Positions 56,487 through 64,000 of a stretch of 64,000 nt of DNA are shown one piece after another. The stretch comes from Microvirga sp. ACRRW (lineage in GTDB: Bacteria > Pseudomonadota > Alphaproteobacteria > Rhizobiales > Beijerinckiaceae): assembly GCF_022346925.1 (NCBI RefSeq), contig NZ_JAKRNJ010000005.1, positions 186,001 to 250,000 of the forward strand, given 5' to 3'. The position numbers and the translations under genes were made by a program. Numbering within the stretch: position 1 is the stretch's first letter; every line of letters begins with the position of its first letter. The notes under the pieces are model-generated. The model was not told the DNA's origin and did not search any database. It saw only the letters and a program-made list of their open reading frames with translations.

Positions 56487-58550
56487 ATGGACAACGACGA
56501 TCTTTTCGGAGGCGCGGCTGCCAAGCGCGCGGCGCCTGCATCGGCCAAAACGGCCGCCGTCAAAGCCTCGAAGCCCGCCCCTGCCCCGCAGCAGGGCACG
56601 CCGGGCGAGGTCGGCTATGACGCGTCCGCCATCGAGGTGCTGGAGGGGCTGGAGCCCGTCCGCCGCCGTCCGGGCATGTATATCGGCGGTACGGACGAGA
56701 AGGCCCTGCACCACCTCTTCGCCGAGGTGATCGACAACTCCATGGACGAGGCGGTCGCAGGCCATGCGACCTTCATCGAGGTGGAACTGGAGGAAGACGG
56801 TTGGCTCTCCGTGACCGACAACGGGCGCGGCATCCCGGTCGATCCGCATCCCAAGTTCCCGAAGAAGTCTGCCCTCGAAGTCATCATGACGACGCTTCAC
56901 GCGGGCGGTAAGTTCGACTCGAAGGTCTACGAGACCTCCGGCGGTCTGCACGGCGTCGGCGTGTCGGTGGTGAACGCGCTTTCCGAGATTCTCGAAGTCG
57001 AGGTCGCCCGCGGCCAGCAGCTCTATCGCCAGGTTTTCGCTCGCGGTCTCCCGCAGGGCAAGCTCGAGACGGTGGGCCGCGTGCTCAACCGGCGCGGCAC
57101 CAAGGTGCGCTTCAAGCCCGATTGGCAAATCTTCGGCAAGGACGCCCATTTCCAGCCCCGCCGCCTGTTCAAGATGGCGCGCTCGAAGGCCTATCTCTTC
57201 GGCGGCGTCGAGATCCGCTGGAAATGCGCACCATCGCTTTTGGAAGGCATCGACAATGTCGCGCCGGAAGCCGTCTTCAAGTTCCCGAACGGCCTGAAGG
57301 ATTACCTGCTTCACGACATCGAAGGAAAGGACTTGGTCACCGACCAGATCTTCTCCGGCAAGATCACCAAACCCGGCAGCCACGGCTCGCTGGAATGGGC
57401 GGTCGCGTGGATGTCGAACGAAGACGGGTTCTCCACCTCGTATTGTAACACCGTGCCCACGCCTGAAGGCGGCACGCACGAGAACGGCCTGCGCATCGCG
57501 TTGCTACGTGGTCTACGTGATCACGCCGAGCGTGTGAACCAGTCCAAACGCATGGCCGCAGTGACCACCGACGACGTGATGGCGACCTGCGCCTCCATGC
57601 TCTCGGTGTTCATCCGCGAGCCGGAATTCCAGGGCCAGACCAAGGACAAGCTCGCGACCGTGGAAGCGGGCCGCATCGTCGAGAACGGCATCCGCGACAC
57701 CTTCGATCACTGGCTCGCCGCCTCCCCGCAGCAGGCCAACAAGCTGCTCGATTGGGTGATCGACCGCGCCGAGGAACGTCTGCGCCGCCGCCAGGAGAAG
57801 GAAGTCGCCCGCAAGACCGCGACCCGCAAGCTGCGCCTGCCCGGCAAGCTGGCGGATTGCTCGAACGCCGGCGCGAAAGGCTCCGAGTTGTTCCTCGTCG
57901 AGGGTGACTCGGCAGGTGGCTCCGCCAAGCAGGCGCGCGACCGCGCTTCGCAGGCCATTCTGCCCCTGCGCGGAAAAATCCTGAACGTGGCCTCCGCCGG
58001 TCGCGACAAGCTGCACCAGAACCAGCAGATTTCCGATCTCGTTCAGGCGCTCGGCTGCGGCACGGGCTCGTCCTATCGCGACGCAGACCTTCGCTACGAG
58101 AAGGTCATCATCATGACCGACGCGGACGTGGACGGCGCGCATATCGCGACGCTGCTGATCACGTTCTTCTACCGCCAGATGCCGAAGCTCATCGACGGCG
58201 GCCACCTCTATCTCGCCGTACCGCCGCTCTATCGCCTGAGCCAGGGTGCCAAGTCGGCCTATGCCCGCGACGAGGCGGACCGCGACCGTTTGATGAAGAC
58301 GGTGTTCAAGGGTTCGAGCAAGGTCGAGATCAGCCGCTTCAAAGGCCTCGGCGAGATGCTGCCCGGCCAGTTGAAGGAAACCACCATGGACCCGAAGAAG
58401 CGCCTGCTTCTGAAGGTGGTGGTGGAGAGCGACGACAGGCCCGAAGCCAACGACACCGTGGAGCGCCTAATGGGCAACAAGCCCGAAGCCCGCTTCGCCT
58501 TCATCCAGGAACGCGCCGTCTTCGCCGACGAAGCGGATCTGGATATCTAA
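56487..58550 (+). CDS. parE: DNA topoisomerase IV subunit B
   Basis: ATPase subunit of topoisomerase IV, which unlinks daughter chromosomes. From ATG 56487 the 687-residue protein has the GHKL ATP site (EVIDNSMDEAVAG, DNGRGIPVD, GGLHGVGVSVVNALS), the QTKDKL loop with the catalytic Lys, and the Toprim motifs ELFLVEGDSAGGSA and MTDADVDGAHI. ParE rather than GyrB is inferred from length (687 against about 800) and the absence of a GyrB insert. A Lys/Ala-rich stretch precedes the GHKL domain. Its ATG has AAGG seven nt upstream. parC is not in the window. Confidence 0.96.
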   Translation: MDNDDLFGGAAAKRAAPASAKTAAVKASKPAPAPQQGTPGEVGYDASAIEVLEGLEPVRRRPGMYIGGTDEKALHHLFAEVIDNSMDEAVAGHATFIEVELEEDGWLSVTDNGRGIPVDPHPKFPKKSALEVIMTTLHAGGKFDSKVYETSGGLHGVGVSVVNALSEILEVEVARGQQLYRQVFARGLPQGKLETVGRVLNRRGTKVRFKPDWQIFGKDAHFQPRRLFKMARSKAYLFGGVEIRWKCAPSLLEGIDNVAPEAVFKFPNGLKDYLLHDIEGKDLVTDQIFSGKITKPGSHGSLEWAVAWMSNEDGFSTSYCNTVPTPEGGTHENGLRIALLRGLRDHAERVNQSKRMAAVTTDDVMATCASMLSVFIREPEFQGQTKDKLATVEAGRIVENGIRDTFDHWLAASPQQANKLLDWVIDRAEERLRRRQEKEVARKTATRKLRLPGKLADCSNAGAKGSELFLVEGDSAGGSAKQARDRASQAILPLRGKILNVASAGRDKLHQNQQISDLVQALGCGTGSSYRDADLRYEKVIIMTDADVDGAHIATLLITFFYRQMPKLIDGGHLYLAVPPLYRLSQGAKSAYARDEADRDRLMKTVFKGSSKVEISRFKGLGEMLPGQLKETTMDPKKRLLLKVVVESDDRPEANDTVERLMGNKPEARFAFIQERAVFADEADLDI

Positions 58551-58568
58551 GCAGCATAGCAATAATAC

Positions 58569-58614
58569 CCCAGCGCAGAGCCGCCATAAAAGGTACGGGG
58601 ATGCGCTGGGTTTT
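58569..58614 (+). terminator. Possible parE terminator spanning the next start codon
   Basis: CCCAGCGCA (58569-58577) pairs with TGCGCTGGG (58602-58610), followed by TTTT; the loop is 24 nt. The right arm overlaps the ATG at 58601, so the same hairpin could hide that start codon. Confidence 0.4.
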
Positions 58615-59398
58615 CGTTGTCCTGAGCTACTGCCTTACATTCGTGCCAGCAGCTGCGCGCGATCGGCTGGAGCCGATCCAGGCGTGCCCTCTTGCACGCC
58701 TGTCAAAGCCGGTTGCAGCCTCCCGTCCACAATGCGCGAAAAGCCATTGCGTCGAGCTGGGACAAGACCGATCCATCTGCAAATGCTTGCCGGACGGCGA
58801 GGAGCAGCCTTCGCATCTCGTTCTCTTCCACGGCGACAAGGAGATTCAGCGCTGGCGTGCGGATGCCTATCTTCAGCAGATGGACGATTTCGAGGTCTTG
58901 AGCGGCGATCTTCGGGGAGACGGCAAGCCGCTCTGGATCGTGGCCAATCACGAACTCTCCTCGCAGGGCATCCTGGTGCGCTTCTGGAGCCTCCATGTGC
59001 TCGACCCCGCCGAGCCAGCCAAGCCGCCGATCTCCTGGTCTGTTTCCGATTATGGCCCCGGCAGCTTCGCCCTGCCGCGCAGCCGCCAAAAGAAAGGGTG
59101 CGACATTCTCGTGACCGAATGGCTCGAAGGCGAGGAAGCCGGAGGCAAGAATGGACTGTATTTCCGGGGCGAATGGCATCGTCTTGGCGCCAAGGACCTG
59201 ACGCCGCTGCCCTCCCGCCAGAATCGGATTCGCCGCTATCTCTTTTCCTTCGTCCGCGAGAGGGTGACGTCGGAGGATGGCGGGATTGAGCACCTCAAAG
59301 GACGGCCGGATTTCTGGCTGCGGCCCGAGAAAGCCGTTCCCCATGACCCGAACAAGGTGATGCTGAGACTAAATACCGATCCTTCTTCGGCCCAGTAA
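58601..59398 (+). CDS. Hypothetical secreted protein
   Basis: The 265-residue protein has a Sec signal peptide (WVFVVLSYCLTFVPAAA, cleavage near residue 19). The mature part has six Cys residues (QACPLARL, QCAKSHCVELG, ICKCLPDG, KGCDILVTEW) and a beta-rich region, SGDLRGDGKPLWIVANHE, reminiscent of FG-GAP/VCBS-like repeats that read a value. The second half lists IRRYLFSFVRERVTSEDG. No enzyme motif and no family recognised. Its start codon lies inside a hairpin with the end of the parE region. AT-rich spacer follows. Confidence 0.75.
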   Translation: MRWVFVVLSYCLTFVPAAARDRLEPIQACPLARLSKPVAASRPQCAKSHCVELGQDRSICKCLPDGEEQPSHLVLFHGDKEIQRWRADAYLQQMDDFEVLSGDLRGDGKPLWIVANHELSSQGILVRFWSLHVLDPAEPAKPPISWSVSDYGPGSFALPRSRQKKGCDILVTEWLEGEEAGGKNGLYFRGEWHRLGAKDLTPLPSRQNRIRRYLFSFVRERVTSEDGGIEHLKGRPDFWLRPEKAVPHDPNKVMLRLNTDPSSAQ

Positions 59399-59484
59399 GC
59401 AAAAAAAGTTTTTTGAAATTTCCTTTTAATTTCAACGAAGCTCCAGCTCTGTGAAACTTTTTTGAAGATTTTTTGAAAAATTCG

Positions 59485-59509
59485 GGAACCAACTTCGAAC
59501 CTGGCCGTT
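59485..59509 (+). promoter_or_regulatory. EcfG-type general-stress promoter of a candidate sRNA
   Basis: GGAAC (59485-59489), a 16-nt spacer and CGTT (59506-59509). It agrees fully with GGAAC-N16/17-CGTT. A T-rich stretch lies just before it, with three copies of TTTTTTGAA (59409, 59458, 59469). The expected start is near 59516-59518. Confidence 0.62.
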
Positions 59510-59515
59510 GATAGG

Positions 59516-59582
59516 CATCACCGGCCCATTCTGCCCCCACGGGCCGGTCCCTCAAAAGGCTCCTCTTGGAGCCTTTTTTTTT
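59516..59582 (+). ncRNA. Candidate stress-induced small RNA, GsrN-like
   Basis: A transcript from the EcfG promoter would be about 65 nt and end at a Rho-independent terminator. It holds two hairpins: CCGGCCC/GGGCCGG (59521-59527 with 59541-59547) with a 13-nt loop that is C-rich (CTGCCCCCAC), then the terminator stem. A C-rich loop in the first hairpin is the target-binding part of GsrN, the general-stress sRNA of Caulobacter made from the sigma-T promoter. There is no open reading frame with a ribosome-binding site. Homology to GsrN is not shown, only likeness in architecture; it could instead be the terminator of the secreted-protein gene. Confidence 0.5.
59554..59582 (+). terminator. Rho-independent terminator
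   Basis: Perfect 10-bp stem AAAAGGCTCC/GGAGCCTTTT (59554-59563 with 59568-59577) with a TCTT loop, running into a longer T tract to 59582. It ends the candidate sRNA and any read-through from the upstream gene. Confidence 0.9.
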
Positions 59583-59713
59583 GCCCGAAACGCCTGCTTA
59601 CCCTTCGATGGATCAATGGCGCGTCTCAAGCGTCATTCACAGGCAGGCCGTCCGGACTAGCCCCGGCCAAGCTTGCATGCGACAAGACCTGACGAACTCA
59701 ACGAGTTTTTGCC

Positions 59714-62038
59714 TTGGCCAAACGTTCCAAACTGCACTCTTCCTCCGCCCTCCCGTCCCGGGAGGATCTCGTCGCCTTCATCGCCAAGTCCCCCGGCAAG
59801 GTGGGAAAGCGTGAGATTGCGCAGGCCTTCAACATCAAGGGCGGCGACAAGATCTGGCTTAAGCAGATGCTGAAAGACCTGGAGGTCGAGGGTACCGTGG
59901 ATCGCCGAGGGAAGCGGATCCACAAGGCGGGCCAGCTGCCGCCCATGGTGATGGCCGACATCATCAAGCGCGACCGCGACGGCGAGCTGATAGCTGTGCC
60001 GACCGAATGGGACGAGGAGCACGGCTCGATCCCCACGATCATCATCATGCCCGCCCGCAAGCCGAAGCCCGGCATGCCGGTAGCTGGCGTGGGCGACCGG
60101 GCATTGCTGCGGGTCGACCCGTTGAAGGCAGGCGACATTCATCGCTATGCGGGCCGCGTCACGAAAATCCTCGCCAAGAAGCAGGCGCAGGTGCTCGGCA
60201 TTTACCGTTCACTGCCTGAGGGTGGCGGACGCCTGGTTTCCGTCGAGAAGAAAGGCCGTGGCGAGGAATTGCAGATCAATGCCGGAGACGAGAACGGCGC
60301 GCAGGACGGCGACCTCATCGCGGCAAGCATCGTCAAGCACGGGCGCTACGGGCTGCCGACCGCTAAGGTCAAGGAGCGGCTGGGTTCGGTCAAATCGGAA
60401 AAGGCCGTGAGCCTCATCGCGATCTTTGCTCACAACATTCCGAACGAATTTCCGAAAGCCGTCATCGACGAGGCGGAAGCCGCAAAGCCAGCCACCCTCG
60501 CAGGCCGCGAGGATTGGCGTGAGCTGCCGCTGATCACCATCGACCCGGCTGACGCAAAGGACCATGACGACGCGGTCCATGCGGCTCCCGATACGGACCC
60601 GAACAACGCAGGCGGCTACATCCTCACCGTGGCTATTGCGGATGTTGCAGCCTACATAAGACCCGGCTCACCCATGGACCGTGAGGCGCAGGAGCGCGGC
60701 AACTCGGTCTACTTCCCCGACCGTGTCGTGCCGATGCTTCCGGAGCGGATTTCCAACAACCTCTGCTCGCTGCGTCCACGAGAAGACCGCCCTGCCCTCG
60801 CCGTGCGCATGGTGATCGGCCCCGACGGCAGGAAGATCCGCCACACGTTCCACCGCGTCATGATGCGCTCGGCGGAAAAGCTGTCGTATCAACAGGCGCA
60901 AGCCGCCATCGACGGCAGGCCCGACGATGTGACGAAGCCGATCCTCGCCACGATCCTCAAGCCCCTCTGGGCTGGCTATGCCCTGGTGAAGAAGGCGCGC
61001 GACATCCGTGAGCCGCTCTTCCTCGATCTGCCCGAGCGCAAGATCGTGCTCAAACCAGACGGCACGGTTGATCGCGTGTTCGTGCCCGAGCGCCTCGAAG
61101 CGCATAAGCTCATCGAGGAATTCATGATCCTCGCCAACGTGGCTGCCGCCGAGTCGCTGGAGAAGGCGCAATCGGATCTGATCTACCGCGTCCATGACGA
61201 GCCTTCGCTGGAGAAGATGCGCTCTTTGAGCGAAGTGCTCGCTTCCATCGGCCTGAAGCTGCCCACGCAAGGAGCCCTGAAGCCCGAACTCTTCAACCGG
61301 ATCCTGCGCAGCGTTGATGGAACGGAGCACCAGCTCTTCATCAACGAAGTGGTGCTACGCTCACAATCGCAGGCGGAATACTCGGCGGAGAATTACGGGC
61401 ATTTCGGCCTCAATCTGAAGCGCTACGCGCATTTCACCTCCCCCATCCGCCGCTATGCGGACCTCATGGTCCATCGCGCTCTGATCACGTCGCTGAAACT
61501 CGGCAAGGATGGGCTGTCGCCCGATACCACGCGCGCGGAGCTGATTGAGATCAGCGCCAAAATCTCGGCGGCGGAGCGGCGCGCCATGGCGGCGGAACGT
61601 GAGACAATAGACCGCCTCATCGCGCACTTCCTCGCCGACCGGATCGGGGCCACATTCGACGGACAGATTTCAGGTGTGACGAAGGCGGGCCTCTTCATCA
61701 AGCTTGCCGAGACCGGCGCGGACGGTTTCGTGCCAGCCGCGACCATCGGCGACGATTATTATCGCTTCGACGAGAAGACCCACTCCATGCGCGGCGAGCA
61801 CACAGGCGAAACCTACCGCCTCGGCGACAAGGTGGAAGTGAAGCTGGTGGAAGCAGCGCCCGTCGCGGGCGCCCTGCGGTTCGAGCTGCTCACCAAGGGC
61901 CGCGTCACCGGCAAGGTCGGCGGCGGCAGGAAGAGCGGCAAACGCCCACCACGCGGTGCGAAGAAGGGAGCGAAAGCTTCCGCCTCGGATCGTCGCTCGC
62001 CCACCCGAGTCAAGGTGAAACGCCGCGGACGCGGCTGA
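59714..62038 (+). CDS. rnr: Ribonuclease R
   Basis: Processive 3'-5' exoribonuclease that degrades structured RNA. The 774-residue protein starts at TTG 59714, with an N-terminal winged-helix region (REIAQAFNIKGGDKIWLKQ), two cold-shock-like RNA-binding domains, the RNB catalytic domain with DPADAKDHDDAV near residues 276-287, and an S1 domain (TFDGQISGVTKAGLFIKL) near residue 655. The last 50 residues are Lys/Arg-rich. The start has no obvious ribosome-binding site. DUF983 follows after 16 nt. Confidence 0.96.
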   Translation: MAKRSKLHSSSALPSREDLVAFIAKSPGKVGKREIAQAFNIKGGDKIWLKQMLKDLEVEGTVDRRGKRIHKAGQLPPMVMADIIKRDRDGELIAVPTEWDEEHGSIPTIIIMPARKPKPGMPVAGVGDRALLRVDPLKAGDIHRYAGRVTKILAKKQAQVLGIYRSLPEGGGRLVSVEKKGRGEELQINAGDENGAQDGDLIAASIVKHGRYGLPTAKVKERLGSVKSEKAVSLIAIFAHNIPNEFPKAVIDEAEAAKPATLAGREDWRELPLITIDPADAKDHDDAVHAAPDTDPNNAGGYILTVAIADVAAYIRPGSPMDREAQERGNSVYFPDRVVPMLPERISNNLCSLRPREDRPALAVRMVIGPDGRKIRHTFHRVMMRSAEKLSYQQAQAAIDGRPDDVTKPILATILKPLWAGYALVKKARDIREPLFLDLPERKIVLKPDGTVDRVFVPERLEAHKLIEEFMILANVAAAESLEKAQSDLIYRVHDEPSLEKMRSLSEVLASIGLKLPTQGALKPELFNRILRSVDGTEHQLFINEVVLRSQSQAEYSAENYGHFGLNLKRYAHFTSPIRRYADLMVHRALITSLKLGKDGLSPDTTRAELIEISAKISAAERRAMAAERETIDRLIAHFLADRIGATFDGQISGVTKAGLFIKLAETGADGFVPAATIGDDYYRFDEKTHSMRGEHTGETYRLGDKVEVKLVEAAPVAGALRFELLTKGRVTGKVGGGRKSGKRPPRGAKKGAKASASDRRSPTRVKVKRRGRG

Positions 62039-62054
62039 CAGGAAACGAGACGAG

Positions 62055-62540
62055 ATGCCTCTCACGATCCACACCTCCTCAGGCCCCGCCGAGGATGTGC
62101 CTGCAATCACAGCCATGCGGCGCGGCTTTCTCTGCCATTGTCCGGCCTGCAACGAGGGCCGGCTCTTTGGTCGGTTCCTGAAGGTCGTTGATCGCTGCGA
62201 GGCCTGCGGCACGGAGTTTCATCATCACCGCGCCGACGATTTTCCGCCCTATCTCGTGATGTTCATCGTCGGCCACCTGATCGGGTATGGCATTCTCATG
62301 ACCGAAACGAAGATGGAGATGGCGCTCTGGGTGCATCTGGCGATCTGGCCGCTTTTGACCGTCGTTCTATCTCTCGCCCTGCTCCAGCCCGTCAAAGGCG
62401 CTGTCGTGGGGCTTCAATACGCGCTAGGAATGCACGGCTTCGGGGCGGCCTGGGCCAAACGAAATGCAGATCGGGAGAACGCGGGTGACGGACGCGAAAG
62501 TCTTGGCTCGGATGGATACGCTGGTCGCCGGGGAGCGTAA
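62055..62540 (+). CDS. DUF983 family zinc-ribbon membrane protein
   Basis: The 161-residue protein begins with a cytoplasmic CPAC...CEACG zinc ribbon (residues 28-53, CHCPACNEGRLFGRFLKVVDRCEACG as two blocks), then HHHRADDFPPYLVMFIVGHLIG with three hydrophobic segments. DUF983 proteins always lie near rnr in alphaproteobacteria; the role is unknown but the Zn ribbon suggests metal or redox sensing at the membrane. It overlaps the start of the Nudix gene. Confidence 0.9.
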   Translation: MPLTIHTSSGPAEDVPAITAMRRGFLCHCPACNEGRLFGRFLKVVDRCEACGTEFHHHRADDFPPYLVMFIVGHLIGYGILMTETKMEMALWVHLAIWPLLTVVLSLALLQPVKGAVVGLQYALGMHGFGAAWAKRNADRENAGDGRESLGSDGYAGRRGA

Positions 62541-63237
62541 GGCGAACATTCCCACTCTTCGTCCCGTCGACGCCGCGACCCTCATCATCATCGACCGCAA
62601 GGGGAAGCACGCGAAGGTCCTCATGGGCAAGCGCCATGACGGGCACAAGTTCATGCCGGGTAAGTTCGTGTTTCCCGGCGGACGGATCGAGGCGGGAGAC
62701 CGCTCGATGACGGTCACCGGCGCGCTTCATCCACGTGCGGAAGAGGCCCTCATGGCAAAGGTTACTCGCCCCTCCGTTCAGCGCAGCCGCGCCCTGGCGC
62801 TCGCCGCCATCCGCGAGACCTTTGAGGAAACGGGCCTCATGCTCGGCACCAGGGATTACGGCAGCCCCAATACGGTGCCCGCCGGCACCCCCTGGGAGGC
62901 TTTTCGCGAGCATGGCGTCTTCCCGGACCTGGAAGAGCTGCATTTCATCGGCCGGGCCATCACGCCGCCCAAGCGTGTGAAGCGCTTCGACACTCGATTC
63001 TTCGCCGTCGACCGCACCGCCATCGCCCATGAGGTCGAGGGCGTGGTGAGCCCCGATTCCGAGCTCGTGGAGCTTGCCTGGGTGACCGTGGCAGAGGCGC
63101 GTAAGCTCGACCTTCCACCGATCACCGGCGTGCTCCTCAGCGAGCTGGAAGCCCGGATCGCCGCCGGCTTCAGCCCCATGCTGCCGGTTCCCTTCTTCCA
63201 CCAGAAGCGTGGCCATTTCGTCCGGGAGCTGCTTTAG
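62485..63237 (+). CDS. Nudix hydrolase with an insertion in the Nudix box
   Basis: From GTG 62485 (GGGAGA seven nt upstream; it overlaps the end of DUF983 by 56 nt) the 250-residue protein has the front half of a Nudix box, FPGGRIEAGD (63-72), and the back half, RETFEETGL (110-118). Between them about 30 residues are inserted where seven are normal, as in the human NUDT19-like group, whose members can split CoA esters. The catalytic Glu residues in REx2EE are present. A longer ATG frame at 62464 and an ATG at 62512 are alternatives. Substrate is unknown. Confidence 0.92.
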   Translation: MTDAKVLARMDTLVAGERKANIPTLRPVDAATLIIIDRKGKHAKVLMGKRHDGHKFMPGKFVFPGGRIEAGDRSMTVTGALHPRAEEALMAKVTRPSVQRSRALALAAIRETFEETGLMLGTRDYGSPNTVPAGTPWEAFREHGVFPDLEELHFIGRAITPPKRVKRFDTRFFAVDRTAIAHEVEGVVSPDSELVELAWVTVAEARKLDLPPITGVLLSELEARIAAGFSPMLPVPFFHQKRGHFVRELL

Positions 63238-63245
63238 CGCCCCCG

Positions 63246-63345
63246 TCTCATTCCCGGCCTACGCGCAGCGGAGGAGAAGGGAATCCACGGCCAAGTGCAG
63301 CGCTATGGAGCCCCTTCCCGGCCATCCGGTCCGCCGGGGATGACA
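63246..63345. repeat. Degenerate REP-like sequence
   Basis: The gap between the Nudix gene and rpmG holds pieces such as CATTCCCGGCC and CCGGGGATGAC around 63249-63260 and 63334-63344 that match REP-like ends in reverse orientation but lack a clean palindrome. No gene is present in the 275-bp gap, and no promoter for rpmG was identified. Confidence 0.4.
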
Positions 63346-63512
63346 CCAGGGTGGGAAAATCCCCTCCCTCCCATGCCGGAACCCTTGACGAAACCGGCAT
63401 AATCGGGCAATGGAACCCCACGAAATTCCGGCCGGGTTCGCCCGGCCTTTGCGTTTCGGCCACGCCATAGGGCCAACCGAGCGCCTTCAAACCGAACAAG
63501 AGGTCCAGACCT

Positions 63513-63680
63513 ATGGCCAAAGCCGCTACGATCAAAGTGAAGCTCGTCTCCACCGCCGACACGGGCTATTTCTACGTCACGAAGAAGAACTCCCGCACGA
63601 TGACCGATAAGATGTCGTTCAAGAAGTACGACCCTGTCGCGAAGAAGCACGTGGAGTTCAAGGAAGCCAAGATCAAGTAA
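63513..63680 (+). CDS. rpmG: 50S ribosomal protein bL33
   Basis: A 55-residue protein too short for simple gene lists: [41 protein letters not shown] (two blocks) and EFKEAKIK. These are the normal bL33 features; the four Zn-binding Cys of other types are absent, so it is the Cys-free (C-) form. AGAGG lies 8 nt before ATG 63513. It closes the rnr-DUF983-Nudix cluster and a terminator follows. Confidence 0.96.
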   Translation: MAKAATIKVKLVSTADTGYFYVTKKNSRTMTDKMSFKKYDPVAKKHVEFKEAKIK

Positions 63681-63706
63681 GCTTCCTGCGACAACCGCAG
63701 AATTCG

Positions 63707-63736
63707 AAAACCGCCTCCTCATCGGGGCGGTTTTTT
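63707..63736 (+). terminator. Rho-independent terminator after rpmG
   Basis: AAAACCGCC (63707-63715) pairs with GGCGGTTTT (63726-63734) around a 10-nt loop, continuing in T to 63736. Confidence 0.85.
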
Positions 63737-63815
63737 CGTTTGGGCGGTACCGGAGCGTATCCTGCCGGTCTGCTATCATGACGAATCGACGAAGGCACTT
63801 GGATAGGATCGGCTC

Positions 63816-64000
63816 ATGAAGAAGATCGGTTTTCTTTCGTTTGGGCATTGGTCGCCCTCGCCCCAGTCACAGACGCGCTCAGCCCGCGACACCCTTCTTC
63901 AGTCCATCGACCTTGCCGTGGCGGCCGAGGAGCTTGGGGCGGATGGCGCCTATTTCCGCGTCCATCACTTTGCGCGCCAGCTTGCCTCGCCCTTCCCGCT
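63816..64000 (+). CDS. LLM-class flavin-dependent oxidoreductase (N-terminus; cut by the window edge)
   Basis: The open frame from ATG 63816 (AGGATC seven nt upstream) codes MKKIGFLSFGHWSPSP, then LLQSIDLAVAAEELGADGAYFRVHHFARQ (in two blocks) and continues beyond the window. This is the start of the luciferase-like TIM-barrel family: bacterial luciferase or F420/FMN-dependent monooxygenases. Its substrate cannot be told from 61 residues. It is separated from rpmG by a terminator, so it forms its own unit. Confidence 0.85.
   Translation, partial: MKKIGFLSFGHWSPSPQSQTRSARDTLLQSIDLAVAAEELGADGAYFRVHHFARQLASPFP

Overview
The window looks like a chromosomal segment of an alphaproteobacterium of the Hyphomicrobiales (Rhizobiales), most likely a Methylobacteriaceae member such as Microvirga or a relative; the genus is an inference. 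The signs are: about 60 percent GC; the orders pdxJ-acpS-lepB-rnc-era, rpsF-rpsR-DUF2232-rplI-dnaB-alr-radA and rnr-DUF983-Nudix-rpmG; RIME- and REP-like palindromes; and GGAAC-N16/17-CGTT promoters of the EcfG general stress sigma factor. No rRNA, tRNA, CRISPR array, insertion sequence or prophage was seen.

Layout. 1-4457: a leftward operon for vitamin B6 (pdxJ), holo-ACP synthase, signal peptidase I, RNase III, Era and a secreted protein cut by the window edge. It is read from a near-consensus promoter at 4429-4457, followed by a long leader able to fold into stable helices. 4543-5191: two tandem, apparently paralogous small membrane proteins. 5201-12100: ribosomal proteins bS6, bS18 and bL9, then replicative helicase, alanine racemase and RadA. 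12128-16457: an RTX calcium-binding protein, CvpA, PurF and a short-chain dehydrogenase, with RIME-like palindromes before purF. 16585-20013: a lone MmeI-type restriction-modification protein whose specificity region is AT-rich against its flanks. 20066-22835 (leftward): Der, a YfgM-like TPR protein and NnrU. 23102-25662: TRAP permease subunits without a binding protein.

25795-34198: mostly leftward genes, including guaA, rsmB, an AztD-like beta-propeller protein behind an 18-bp palindrome, a MAPEG protein and guaB, plus two small rightward genes. 34361-41018: an MFS exporter, a Tat-exported dienelactone hydrolase, a D-galactose dehydrogenase whose stop lies in a REP palindrome, rlmE, gppA and an aminotransferase. 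41072-44310: EF-P, its modification enzymes EpmA and EpmB, and ArfB. 44461-49795: an AEC permease, a small protein, dprA, plsY and a pyrB pair with a dihydroorotase-like protein that lacks the metal-binding HxH. 49912-58550: a Crp/Fnr regulator, a DUF6894 protein, AidB-like acyl-CoA dehydrogenase, topoisomerase I, MgtC, a 61-residue membrane protein and parE. 58601-64000: a secreted protein, a candidate stress sRNA, RNase R, DUF983, a Nudix hydrolase, bL33 and a cut flavin-dependent oxidoreductase.

Most genes are housekeeping: translation and its rescue, replication and topology, nucleotide supply (purF, guaA, guaB, pyrB) and envelope work. The less ordinary content lies between them: three EcfG-type promoters, one of which drives a candidate GsrN-like small RNA; the structured pdxJ leader; the restriction gene with a possibly exchanged recognition domain; and the palindromic operators before the AztD-like and RTX genes. 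Several neighbours are joined by ATGA, GTGA or TTGA stop/start overlaps, which suggests translational coupling.
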